From contig NZ_LKBG01000220.1 of assembly GCF_001402945.1 (NCBI RefSeq), forward strand, positions 1 to 41,442: 41,442 bases of DNA, read 5' to 3'. The notes beneath the pieces are model-generated. The model worked only from the letters and a program-made list of their open reading frames with translations. It was not told the DNA's origin and ran no database searches. The stretch is from Acidiplasma aeolicum (GTDB taxonomy: Archaea; Thermoplasmatota; Thermoplasmata; Thermoplasmatales; Thermoplasmataceae). Positions 15,225 through 24,226 of the stretch are shown one piece after another (the first letter of the stretch is position 1; each line of letters starts with the position of its first letter). A program made the position numbers and the translations under genes.

Positions 15225-16409
15225 ATGGAAAATTATGAGGATGAGTATATTGCAAATACGTATCAGAGATTGCCGGTTCATATTAAAAATGGCGAGGAGG
15301 CAAGGCTGTACGATGAAAACGGCAAGGAATACATAGATATGATGGGAGGCTATGGTGTTGCAATATTTGGTTATTCAAATGATAAAATAAAAAAGGCTGT
15401 TTGCGATCAGATGGATATACTTCCAATAGCCCATGCATCAGAGTATACAGAGGCCAGAAATAATTTTGTTAAAAAACTTGCCGATTCTGTTCCGGCAGGC
15501 ATTGATAAATTTTATCTTGGCAACACCGGTGCTGAGGCAATAGAGGCTGCAATAAAGGTCGTAAAAAAGTCATCAAAAAAGCACAAGCTTGTGGCCATGA
15601 CAAATTCATATCATGGAAAAACGCTTGGTGCACTTTCAATTACATATTCAAATAAGTACAGAAAATACTTTGATGACATATTAATAAAAGATGTGCAGTT
15701 CATTAGATACAATAATACCGATGATTTAAAGCTGCTTGAAAAGGATGATGATATAGCTGCGGTTTTCTTTGAGCCGGTTCAGGGAGAAGGTGGAATAAAC
15801 ATACCTGATTATGATTATGTAAGAGAATTAAGGGAAATTACAGAAAAAAACAACATAATATTTGTTGCGGATGAAATTCAATCAGGTCTTGGCAGAACAG
15901 GGAAAATGTGGGCACACCAGCATTTTGACATAACGCCAGACATAATTACAATAGGCAAGGGCATAGGTGGTGGCATACCAATGTCGGTAACAGCAGGCAG
16001 GCATGAATTCATGGATAACCTTGAAAAGGGTGAGCAGTCATCAACAACAGGTGGAAACCCAATAGCATGTGCAGCCGGAACCGCTGTACTGGAACAGCTC
16101 ACGCTAGACCTCATAAACGACGTTGCCAAAAAGGGTGAGTATTTCAGATCAAAATTAAATGAATCATTAAACGATGTTAAAATCGTTAAGGAGGTAAGGG
16201 GGCTTGGGCTTATGAATGCCATAGAGCTTCGCGTAAAATTTTTGCCAGTACTCATGGATCTGATTAATAAAGGCGTTCTTGCACTTTATTCCGGTATTAA
16301 CATTATAAGGATGCTCTCACCATATGTAATATCATATGATGATCTATCAAAGGCATCATCAATAATAGGCGAATCCATAAATGAATACTACAAAGAGGTC
16401 ATAAAATGA
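15225..16409 (+). CDS. lysJ: [LysW]-lysine/ornithine aminotransferase LysJ
   Basis: Class III PLP aminotransferase that turns the LysW-bound semialdehyde into LysW-lysine using glutamate. 394 residues. The GNTGAEAIEAA phosphate loop is at about 99-109, EPVQGEGG at 183-190, DEIQSGLGRTG at 216-226, and the PLP lysine is K245 in TIGKGIGGG. A ribosome site (AGGTGAT) precedes the ATG. Its end overlaps lysX by 4 nt. Confidence 0.93.
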   Translation: MENYEDEYIANTYQRLPVHIKNGEEARLYDENGKEYIDMMGGYGVAIFGYSNDKIKKAVCDQMDILPIAHASEYTEARNNFVKKLADSVPAGIDKFYLGNTGAEAIEAAIKVVKKSSKKHKLVAMTNSYHGKTLGALSITYSNKYRKYFDDILIKDVQFIRYNNTDDLKLLEKDDDIAAVFFEPVQGEGGINIPDYDYVRELREITEKNNIIFVADEIQSGLGRTGKMWAHQHFDITPDIITIGKGIGGGIPMSVTAGRHEFMDNLEKGEQSSTTGGNPIACAAGTAVLEQLTLDLINDVAKKGEYFRSKLNESLNDVKIVKEVRGLGLMNAIELRVKFLPVLMDLINKGVLALYSGINIIRMLSPYVISYDDLSKASSIIGESINEYYKEVIK

Positions 16410-17254
16410 AAGTCTCTCTTGTTTATGACATAATGAGGTGGGAAGAAAAATCAATAATGAAGGCCCTGCAGGATAAAAATGTCGAGGTAATGCTTAAGGA
16501 TGTTAAAAACCTAAATCTTAACCTTGTTGAAAATAATGAAGAATGGGGTGATATATCACTTCAAAGATCCACTGGCTACTACCGGAATCTGCATTCAACA
16601 GCCTATATTGAATTCACAGGGCACAGGATTTTAAATGATTTTAATTCAACTGTGATCACCGGAAATAAAATGTTTACATCGCTTGTTTTATCCCACCATG
16701 GTGTGAAAATTCCAAAAAGTTTTGTATCGTTTTCAAAGGATGTTTTTCTAAAATCGTTTAATGAGGATTTTCATGGTACTGCAGTTACGAAGCCTGTAAC
16801 AGGGAGCTGGGGCAGAATGATATCACTTCTTAATGATTACTATGCTGCAATGGATGTCATGGAATATAAGGATTATATGTATCCATTGTACCAGATAAAT
16901 TATACACAGGAATATATTAATGAATTTGGCCGTGATCTCAGGGTATTTGTAATAAATAATCAGGTTGTTGCAGGAATTTACAGATACAAATCTGGTACTG
17001 ACTGGAGAACAAATACAGCCCTTGGGGGCCGTGCAGAGGCACTAAAAATTACACCTGAAATAGAGGATATTGCACTAAAATCTGCTGAGGCCATAGGCCC
17101 TGGGATTTATGGCATAGACATACTTGAATCTCGGGATGGTTATTTTGTCAACGAAATTAATGGAAACACTGAATTTAAAAATACTGTACCGGTAACTGGC
17201 GTTGACATACCTGCCTATATAGCTGACTATCTTATACTCGAGGCAAGGAAATGA
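16406..17254 (+). CDS. lysX: alpha-aminoadipate-LysW ligase LysX
   Basis: ATP-grasp (RimK-like) ligase that attaches the amino group of alpha-aminoadipate to the C-terminal Glu of LysW. 282 residues. The ATP-grasp parts are KPVTGSWGRM near residue 129, the EYINEFGRDLRVFV strand near 172, GGRAEAL, and the metal-binding end NEINGNTEFKNT (249-260). The EFKN form of that end resembles known LysX proteins, whereas glutamate-specific ArgX proteins have SPGFKG-like residues, so aminoadipate is the likelier substrate. Whether glutamate is also used cannot be told from sequence. Starts and ends with 4-nt overlaps to its neighbours. Confidence 0.9.
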   Translation: MKVSLVYDIMRWEEKSIMKALQDKNVEVMLKDVKNLNLNLVENNEEWGDISLQRSTGYYRNLHSTAYIEFTGHRILNDFNSTVITGNKMFTSLVLSHHGVKIPKSFVSFSKDVFLKSFNEDFHGTAVTKPVTGSWGRMISLLNDYYAAMDVMEYKDYMYPLYQINYTQEYINEFGRDLRVFVINNQVVAGIYRYKSGTDWRTNTALGGRAEALKITPEIEDIALKSAEAIGPGIYGIDILESRDGYFVNEINGNTEFKNTVPVTGVDIPAYIADYLILEARK

Positions 17255-18318
17255 ATACAAGGGACATGTTAATAAAAATGCTTGAAATATACTCACCAAG
17301 CGGGGAGGAGTATGAAATAGCAAAACTCCTTAGAGATTACATGGAGGATTTGGGATTTCCGAATCCGGTTATAGATGAAAAATACAATGTTGTTTCGGTA
17401 ACAGGAAGAAATAAACCATCAATACTAATTTGCGGCCACGAAGATACTGTTCCTGGATTTATTGATGTAAAAATTGACGGTGATTTAATTTACGGCCGCG
17501 GTGCTGTGGACGCAAAATCATCCCTTCTTGCCCTAATGCTTGGGGCAAAACATGCATTAGATTCAGGATTCGATGGCAGAATCATACTTGCAGCAGCCTC
17601 AGGGGAGGAAAGTGATAGCAAGGGTATTAATTACATAGAATCAGGTTACGATAAAACCGACTACGCCATTTTTGGTGAACCGGGAGGCCCTGAAAATATC
17701 ACTGCAGGATACAAGGGAAGAATACTCATGGAGATTAAAAAACACAGCAGCTCCCATCATGCAAGCTCATCATGGATGGAGGAGAATTCCATAGATTCTC
17801 TTATAAACCTCTGGATAAAGATCAGGGATAAATGGGGGAGTAATAAGGATTTTAATGATATAAGCGCGGGAATAACAAAATTTAACGGCGGGGAGTATGA
17901 CAATATGACGCCTGAAAATGCATCAATGTTCATAGATATAAGATATCCAAAATCGGTTACAGAGAATGATATTGTAAGTGAAATTAAATCACTTGCCGGG
18001 GATTCCCGAGAATATATATTTAAAACACAGAACAGAACATATCCATATATATCTGACCTTAAGAGCAATCTGGTATCTGCATTCAAGGCATCAATTAAAA
18101 AGAACGGCATGGTTCCAAGATTAATATTCAAAAGTGGTTCTGGTGACATGAACACACTGGGCCATGACTGGGGGATACCTGTGGTAACCTATGGGCCTGG
18201 TGATACAAAGCTGTCCCACACACCTGACGAGGTTATTAATTACAGGGAAATAGATAAATGTGCAGAAATAGTAAGGGATTCATTAATTTATTTAAAAAAT
18301 AATGTATTTAAAAATTAA
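17251..18318 (+). CDS. lysK: [LysW]-lysine/ornithine hydrolase LysK
   Basis: M20-family zinc amidohydrolase that frees lysine from LysW, the last pathway step. 355 residues. Metal ligands and catalytic residues are in GHEDTVPG (H63, D65), YGRGAVDAK (D87) and SGEESDS (E119/E120), with the C-terminal ligand in KLSHTPDEV. It overlaps lysX by 4 nt at the start and, convergently, the beta-oxidation fusion gene by 4 nt at the end. Confidence 0.92.
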   Translation: MNTRDMLIKMLEIYSPSGEEYEIAKLLRDYMEDLGFPNPVIDEKYNVVSVTGRNKPSILICGHEDTVPGFIDVKIDGDLIYGRGAVDAKSSLLALMLGAKHALDSGFDGRIILAAASGEESDSKGINYIESGYDKTDYAIFGEPGGPENITAGYKGRILMEIKKHSSSHHASSSWMEENSIDSLINLWIKIRDKWGSNKDFNDISAGITKFNGGEYDNMTPENASMFIDIRYPKSVTENDIVSEIKSLAGDSREYIFKTQNRTYPYISDLKSNLVSAFKASIKKNGMVPRLIFKSGSGDMNTLGHDWGIPVVTYGPGDTKLSHTPDEVINYREIDKCAEIVRDSLIYLKNNVFKN

Positions 18319-20243
18319 TTACCACCAAATTTTGGCGACCTTTTTTCCATGAATGCCCTGATTCCCTCCTTAAGGTCATTGCCACCGTAGAGCATTCCCA
18401 TGGAAATTGATTCGAAATCCAGGTTAATTCTGGATGTTCCATATATTAATCTTTTGGCAGTGTAAACCGATGCAGGTGATATCCTCTGTGAAAGTTCCTC
18501 CGTCAATTTTAATGCCTGTGCCTCCCCATCATCATTGAATATTCTTGTTATTATGCCATATTCGTAGGCTTTCTGTGCATTTATTCTTTCGGCTGATAGT
18601 ATTATATCCATGGCCCGGGAAATTCCGATTAATGCCGGAAGCCTCTGGCTGCCACCGTATCCCGGGATTAGGCCAAGGGATGTTTCAGGGAACCCAAGAA
18701 CAGCATCGCCTGAAGAAACCCTTATATCACATGCAAGCGCGAGCTCAAGGCCACCCCCCAGGACATATCCCTTCAGGTAAGCCACAAATATTTTGTTCAT
18801 TTTTGTTATTCTATCAAAGGTATTTTCCCCCTTTTTTGACATTTCCATAAATGCATAGGGGCTGTTTATAAACTGTGACAGATCCGCACCCGCAGAGAAA
18901 TTGGTACCATTGCCTGTTATAAGCACGGCATGTATATCATTGTCAGCTGATATCCTATCAAGCACAGCATTTAATTCATCAATAAGCCCGGAACCTATAA
19001 GATTATTTTTTGTGTTATTTAATTTTATAATTCCTGTATTTTCATGCTTTTCAAAAATTATGTATTTCTGGGCAGTATTTTCGTCTCTGGCCTTTTCTGC
19101 CTTATGTGGTGAAAATGCCTCCTTTAGTTTTCCATTAATTATTGTACTGGATGGTTTAAACACATCAATTTTATATTTTTCATAGAGTGAATTTAGGGTC
19201 TTTAAAACATCAGAGGAGGATAAACCCTGGGCCACTGTTACCGGACCAAATGGCCTGTTCAGACCCAGTTTAACTCCTGTTTCAATATCATTTGGTGTGG
19301 CAATGCCACTCTCTATTAATTTTGTTGCCTCGTTTATTTCAAGTGAAAATACATCCATAAGGCTTATCTTTTCTGAGGGTGCCGCCTCCGGTATTACTGC
19401 CTTACCATTTTCCCACCTGTAAATACCAGACCCTGTTTTCATTCCAAGCTTTCCTGCATTAACGTATGAATCCAGGTTTTTGCATTTTCCATAATCCGGA
19501 GATAATTCCTGTGCATAATATTTTAAGGAATCGTATACGGTATCCAGGCCAACATAATCAAAAAGCTGGTATGGCCCCATTGGAAGGCCCTGAGATTTAA
19601 AGAATGCATCTATGCCTGCAGGGTCCGAATCAGAAAGCGCCATGCAGAATACTAGGAGTTCGGGTGCTGAAACCCTGTTGACAATAAAACCTGCCTCATC
19701 CCTCATAACCTTTATTGGTACTTTCCCTATGGCCTTTGCAACAGCCATTATCTCATCAATATACTTTTCATCTGTTTTATCACCCTTTATAACCTCAACA
19801 AGCTTCATTAATACTGGAGGATTAAAAAAATGCATGCCAAGAAGCCGCTCGGGTTTTTTAACAAATTCGGCCAGTTCGGTAATCCTTATATTTGATGTAT
19901 TCGATGCTATTATTCCATCAGTGTAATTTGAAATTTCCGAAAGCACATTTTTTTTAATTTCAAATTTTTCGGGAACCGCCTCTATTGATATGTATGCTCC
20001 ATCAACAGCATCCTTTATATTGTTATAATAATTAATGTTTTTCAGTGTTTTGTCATACAACTCCCTTGTAATTTTTCCAGAGGAAAGAAGTTTGGATAGG
20101 CTTTCATTTATTTCCCTTTTGGCCCTTTCAATAACCTCGGGATAAAAATCCTCAAGGTTGACACAATAACCGCCAAGCGCAAAAACCTCGGCTATACCGT
20201 GTCCCATTGTTCCTGCTCCTATTACTGCTATTTTTGAATCCAT
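18315..20243 (-). CDS. 3-hydroxyacyl-CoA dehydrogenase / enoyl-CoA hydratase fusion
   Basis: 642 residues carrying two steps of beta-oxidation. The N-terminal part (1-~290) is an NAD-dependent 3-hydroxyacyl-CoA dehydrogenase, with GAGTMG (9-14) and catalytic GMHFFNPP, followed by the C-terminal helical repeat (~300-380). The last ~250 residues are a crotonase domain with both catalytic glutamates in context: GGGLELALACD and LGFPETSLGLIPGYGG. The order dehydrogenase-then-hydratase is the archaeal arrangement, opposite to bacterial FadB. A TATA-like TAATATAT on the minus strand (about 20265-20272) lies about 26 nt before the ATG. Divergent from the acyl-CoA synthetase operon, with a shared 155-nt control region. 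Confidence 0.94.
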   Translation of the reverse strand: MDSKIAVIGAGTMGHGIAEVFALGGYCVNLEDFYPEVIERAKREINESLSKLLSSGKITRELYDKTLKNINYYNNIKDAVDGAYISIEAVPEKFEIKKNVLSEISNYTDGIIASNTSNIRITELAEFVKKPERLLGMHFFNPPVLMKLVEVIKGDKTDEKYIDEIMAVAKAIGKVPIKVMRDEAGFIVNRVSAPELLVFCMALSDSDPAGIDAFFKSQGLPMGPYQLFDYVGLDTVYDSLKYYAQELSPDYGKCKNLDSYVNAGKLGMKTGSGIYRWENGKAVIPEAAPSEKISLMDVFSLEINEATKLIESGIATPNDIETGVKLGLNRPFGPVTVAQGLSSSDVLKTLNSLYEKYKIDVFKPSSTIINGKLKEAFSPHKAEKARDENTAQKYIIFEKHENTGIIKLNNTKNNLIGSGLIDELNAVLDRISADNDIHAVLITGNGTNFSAGADLSQFINSPYAFMEMSKKGENTFDRITKMNKIFVAYLKGYVLGGGLELALACDIRVSSGDAVLGFPETSLGLIPGYGGSQRLPALIGISRAMDIILSAERINAQKAYEYGIITRIFNDDGEAQALKLTEELSQRISPASVYTAKRLIYGTSRINLDFESISMGMLYGGNDLKEGIRAFMEKRSPKFGGN

Positions 20244-20335
20244 GATGTATTATAACGTTAAAAAATATATTACTTCCTATCGGGCATTTTGTTATTTCAT
20301 TTAAATAGAAAGAAAATAAAAATCTATATTAATTA

Positions 20336-20354
20336 ATTAACATCAAGTGTTAAT
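20336..20354. promoter_or_regulatory. candidate operator in the beta-oxidation divergent promoter
   Basis: Perfect 7-nt inverted repeat ATTAACA-TCAAG-TGTTAAT, 19 nt in all, between the divergent fusion gene and acyl-CoA synthetase. It lies just upstream of the synthetase TATA box (TTTTATTAAT, 20369-20378, centred about 26 nt before its ATG). Size and spacing fit a dimeric regulator. No regulator gene is in the cluster. Confidence 0.45.
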
Positions 20355-20398
20355 GTTTAGAAAAGAAATTTTATTAATATTAAGACCATAAATGGAAT

Positions 20399-21976
20399 AT
20401 GAATAACTACAGGCTGACCATTAATGGTCTTTTAGAAGCTTCAGTTATGTCCAATAAAAATCAGGAAATTATTTACAGGGATAGGGAATTAACCTATGAG
20501 GAATTTTATAATAATGTGAAAAGGCTGGCAGGTAATTTGTTGCGGCTGGGTGTAAAAAATGGTGATAGAATTGGCATTATTGATTTTGATACCATAAATT
20601 ATATGTATGCATATTATGCCGTGCCAATGATTGGTGCCACCCTGCATATGGTTAATATAAGGTACCCGCCAGAGATATTATTCTATACAATACAAAACTC
20701 CGAGGATAAATATATTATAGTTAACTCCGCATTCATGCCATTAATAATGCAGTATAAGGATCTATTTAGCTTTGTAAGCCTTTTTATTATTTACTCTGAA
20801 AATGGCCATGAAAAATATAACATGGATAATTATGTTTTTATGGATGACCTGTTAAAGGAAAATGATGAAAAAATCGATGAGCCCGATGAAAATTCCATTG
20901 CAACTCTATTTTATACATCTGGAACAACCGGACTTCCAAAGGGTGTTTATTATACACATAAACAGTTAATATTACACAGCATATCTTCACTGGCTGCATT
21001 ATCAGATGATCCCATAAATTTCAGGCGCACTGATACAATACTTCCACTTGTTCCAATGTTCCATGTCCATGCTTGGGGAATACCATATTTTGCAATATTG
21101 AAAGGCATGAGATATATAGTCCCAGGGAAATACGACTGGCCAAATATACTTAATGCCATGGAGAAATACAATGTAAATGTATCTGCAATGGTGCCATCCA
21201 TACTTTATTTGCTGTTATCAGAAAAAAACGGACCGTCAATAATGGGAAAACTTCATTTAAAAACCATAATTGGGGGTGCGGCAATAACCTCAGGTCTGGC
21301 GGATCTCGCTGAAAAATCAGGCATGACCATAATATCAGGTTATGGCATGTCCGAAACAGGCCCAATAATCACGCTTGCAACATATAATTCCATTATAGAA
21401 AATTCTGATGAAGAAACAAAAAAGGCAGTTAGGAGAAAAACAGGCATACCAATACCAATGGTGAGACTGAGGGTTGTTTCTGGAAACCATGACGTTGAAA
21501 AAAACGAAAATGAAATCGGTGAGATAATTTTGAAGGCCCCGTGGTTAACATCAGGCTATTTTAAGGATGATGAAAAAACTAAAAAGCTATGGCAGGATGG
21601 CTGGCTTCATACAGGAGACCTCGCGGTTATGGATAAATATGGATACATAAAAATTGTTGACAGGGAATCTGATGCGATAAAATCCGGGGGAGAATTTATA
21701 CCATCCGTGATATTGGAAGATTTAATAAGCACGGTTCCAGGGGTTGATGAGGTTGCCGTTGTGGCATACAGAGACCAGAAGTGGGGGGAGCGCCCTGCTG
21801 CATTTATAAAAGGGTCAGCAGATGAAGAAACAATAAGGAAAAAGCTTAATGAATATGTGGATACAGGCAGAATTGCAAAATTCTGGATGCCTGATAGATA
21901 TTATTTTGTTGAAAATTTTGAAAAGACAGGAACAGGAAAAATAGATAAGAAGATACTTAGGGAGAGGGTGAAATAA
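20399..21976 (+). CDS. acyl-CoA synthetase (AMP-forming)
   Basis: 525 residues. Activates a fatty or other carboxylic acid to its CoA thioester through an acyl-AMP intermediate, feeding the adjacent beta-oxidation enzymes. Visible motifs are the P-loop YTSGTTGLPKG (172-182), GYGMSETGP, HTGDLAVMDKYGYIKIVDR with the hinge Asp, and the C-terminal TGTGKIDKK containing the adenylation lysine. Chain-length preference cannot be read. First gene of a four-gene operon; the stop overlaps the thiolase start by 1 nt (TAATG). Confidence 0.92.
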   Translation: MNNYRLTINGLLEASVMSNKNQEIIYRDRELTYEEFYNNVKRLAGNLLRLGVKNGDRIGIIDFDTINYMYAYYAVPMIGATLHMVNIRYPPEILFYTIQNSEDKYIIVNSAFMPLIMQYKDLFSFVSLFIIYSENGHEKYNMDNYVFMDDLLKENDEKIDEPDENSIATLFYTSGTTGLPKGVYYTHKQLILHSISSLAALSDDPINFRRTDTILPLVPMFHVHAWGIPYFAILKGMRYIVPGKYDWPNILNAMEKYNVNVSAMVPSILYLLLSEKNGPSIMGKLHLKTIIGGAAITSGLADLAEKSGMTIISGYGMSETGPIITLATYNSIIENSDEETKKAVRRKTGIPIPMVRLRVVSGNHDVEKNENEIGEIILKAPWLTSGYFKDDEKTKKLWQDGWLHTGDLAVMDKYGYIKIVDRESDAIKSGGEFIPSVILEDLISTVPGVDEVAVVAYRDQKWGERPAAFIKGSADEETIRKKLNEYVDTGRIAKFWMPDRYYFVENFEKTGTGKIDKKILRERVK

Positions 21977-23151
21977 TGGAGGATGCATATATAGTTTATT
22001 TTAAGCGTGTTCCGTTTTCAAGGGCCAGGCCAAATGACCCTGAAAAGGATGCATACAATGATTTGAGAATGGATAAGCTTCTATCGGAATTAATTAATTT
22101 ATCCCTTGAGGAGACCAAAATAAATCCAGAGGAGATAGGCGATGTCATAACCGGATGTGCATTTCAGGCAGGTGAGAACTGGACATACGGAGGCAGGCAT
22201 CCTGTGCTTTTATCAAACCTGCCATACACGGTGCCTGCAATGTCTATGGACAGGGCATGCTCATCATCGCTTAATGCTGCGGGGATAGGTGCCATGGAGG
22301 TCATGCTCGGGAAATCAGATATAGTTCTTGCAGGAGGCATGGAGCACATGACGCATGTTCCTCTTGGCATAAATAATCCATACATTAAACCTAATATGGA
22401 ATTAATGGTAAATCCAAAATACGCAAAATACAATATGAACGTTTCATATAACATGGGATTAACTGCGGAAAAACTTGCCAGCATTAAGCACATTGACAGG
22501 GACGAAATGGATGAATACTCATATAATTCACATTTAAGGGCAGAAAAGGCATACAAGGATGGGTTTTTTAAGGATGAAATAATGCCTGTTGAGGTTAACG
22601 GCCAGGTTTATGAGAAGGATCTTGGAATAAGGCCTGATGCCTCTCTTGAACAAATAAAATCTCTTAGGCCGGCTTTTAAGGAGGATGGCATAATAACTGC
22701 TGGAAATTCATCAACACTTAACGATGGTGCATCTCTTCTGATGATAATGTCAGGAAAGAAGGTTAAGGAATACGGTTTTAAACCGCTTGCAAGAATTGTT
22801 GATTTTGCATCAGCAGGCGTTGACCCCACAATAATGGGTGAGGGTCCTGTTCCGGCCACAGAAAAGGTGCTTAAAAGAAATAAATTAAAGCCTGACGATA
22901 TAGATTACTGGGAGATTAATGAGGCTTTTGCTGTTGTTGTTTTAAATGCTGTAAAGGCATTTAACCTTGATCTTGCCAGGGTAAACATTCACGGTGGTGG
23001 AATTTCCATAGGGCATCCACTCGGGGCCACTGGTGCAAGAATTGCCGGAACATTGGCACGTACATTAAATGATAAAAAGAAGGATCTTGGCATAGCCACA
23101 TTATGCGTTGGTGGAGGGCAGGGATATTCAATGCTTCTGGAGCGTGTTTAA
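21976..23151 (+). CDS. acyl-CoA thiolase (acetyl-CoA acyltransferase)
   Basis: 391 residues, bacterial-type thiolase that cleaves 3-ketoacyl-CoA (or the reverse). Acyl-accepting Cys95 lies in MDRACSSSLNA, His347 in GGGISIGHPLGATGAR, and the second catalytic Cys377 in CVGGGQGYS; EINEAFAVV is also present. All catalytic residues are intact. These features, unlike the archaeal SCP2-type thiolases, mark it as a degradative thiolase. One base overlaps the synthetase; the next gene starts 1 nt after its stop. Confidence 0.93.
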   Translation: MEDAYIVYFKRVPFSRARPNDPEKDAYNDLRMDKLLSELINLSLEETKINPEEIGDVITGCAFQAGENWTYGGRHPVLLSNLPYTVPAMSMDRACSSSLNAAGIGAMEVMLGKSDIVLAGGMEHMTHVPLGINNPYIKPNMELMVNPKYAKYNMNVSYNMGLTAEKLASIKHIDRDEMDEYSYNSHLRAEKAYKDGFFKDEIMPVEVNGQVYEKDLGIRPDASLEQIKSLRPAFKEDGIITAGNSSTLNDGASLLMIMSGKKVKEYGFKPLARIVDFASAGVDPTIMGEGPVPATEKVLKRNKLKPDDIDYWEINEAFAVVVLNAVKAFNLDLARVNIHGGGISIGHPLGATGARIAGTLARTLNDKKKDLGIATLCVGGGQGYSMLLERV

Positions 23152-23152
23152 A

Positions 23153-24226
23153 ATGTTTGAGGAACTTGATGATTACAGAAAGAAGGTAAGGGATTTTGGG
23201 CTCTCTGAATTTACAGAGGATCTTATAGATAGATATGATAAAACAGAGGAATATCCTGATGATATAAGGCTTAAGGCATTAAAATCAGGCCTTATAGATA
23301 TGTCAAATCCGGCAAAGATACTCATCTCAATTGAGGAACTTTGCAGAATAGATGCTGGGCTGGGCATAGCGGCAACAATACCATATTTTGGCGGAGAGGT
23401 TATCATGCTTTATGGTAATGAAAAACAGAAGCGGATTCTCAATGATGTTTATTCAGGGAAATACATACTTGGCCTTGGTGTAACAGAGCCATCCGGTGGC
23501 AGTGATGTTGCTGGACTGAAAACAACAGCAAAAAAAATTGGAGATAAATATGTAATAAATGGATCGAAGATGTTTATTTCCAATGGAGGTATTGCAGATT
23601 ATATAGTGCTTCTAGCGAGAACATCTGATGAGGAGAACAAGCATCACGGCCTTACAACATTTTTAATTAACACAAAATCACCGGGATTTGAGGCCAATAA
23701 ATTGCATGGCAAGCTTGGTGTGAGGGCCACAAATACAGCAGAATTGAAATTTAATAATCTGGAGGTTTCAGTGGATGATGTTATTGGTGAGGTTGGTCAG
23801 GGATTTTATTATATTATGACATTTTTCAATATAAGCAGAATATATGTTGCCGCCCAGGCCCTTGGAATAGCCCGTGGTGCACTGGATAAAATTCTTGAAT
23901 TTGTAAAAAATAATAATATTAAGGATGAATATACAATGTTCAAGGTTTCAGATGTATCAACACGCATAGAGGCGTCAAGGCAGTTAACATACAATGCGGC
24001 ATCATATCTATTTAAGTTTGATCCAAAACCGGCGCTTACAAGCATGGCAAAGGTATATGCCGGAGAAACGGCCGTTTATGCCTCTGAACTGGCCATGGAA
24101 ATTACCAAAAATGATCATAAAACACAGAGATTCTTTAGAAATGCAAAGATAATGGAGATATGGGAGGGAACAAGCGAGATTGAAAAGCTCATTATTTCAA
24201 GGCAGATATTAAAAGGGGGTAATTAA
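23153..24226 (+). CDS. acyl-CoA dehydrogenase, subunit with the catalytic glutamate
   Basis: 357 residues from the ATG at 23153, just after the thiolase stop; an ATG at 23108 inside the thiolase gene is rejected. Shows the family core TEPSGGSDVAGLKT, FISNGG, GLTTFLIN and KLGVRATNTAEL, and the C-terminal IWEGTSEIEKL, whose E338 is the usual catalytic base. Two flavin-contact motifs are missing: the RxxFG after the fourth helix reads NNNIKDEYTMF, and the HGGxGY stretch near residue 315 reads ITKNDHKT. The neighbour at 24227 keeps exactly those motifs, so a mixed dimer is likely. Introduces the double bond in the first oxidation step of the cycle; electrons would go to an ETF not seen here. Confidence 0.9.
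   Translation: MFEELDDYRKKVRDFGLSEFTEDLIDRYDKTEEYPDDIRLKALKSGLIDMSNPAKILISIEELCRIDAGLGIAATIPYFGGEVIMLYGNEKQKRILNDVYSGKYILGLGVTEPSGGSDVAGLKTTAKKIGDKYVINGSKMFISNGGIADYIVLLARTSDEENKHHGLTTFLINTKSPGFEANKLHGKLGVRATNTAELKFNNLEVSVDDVIGEVGQGFYYIMTFFNISRIYVAAQALGIARGALDKILEFVKNNNIKDEYTMFKVSDVSTRIEASRQLTYNAASYLFKFDPKPALTSMAKVYAGETAVYASELAMEITKNDHKTQRFFRNAKIMEIWEGTSEIEKLIISRQILKGGN

Noticed and set aside
23108-23152. Extended start of the first acyl-CoA dehydrogenase
   Set aside because: It reads the thiolase end in another frame; the ATG at 23153 directly follows the thiolase stop.
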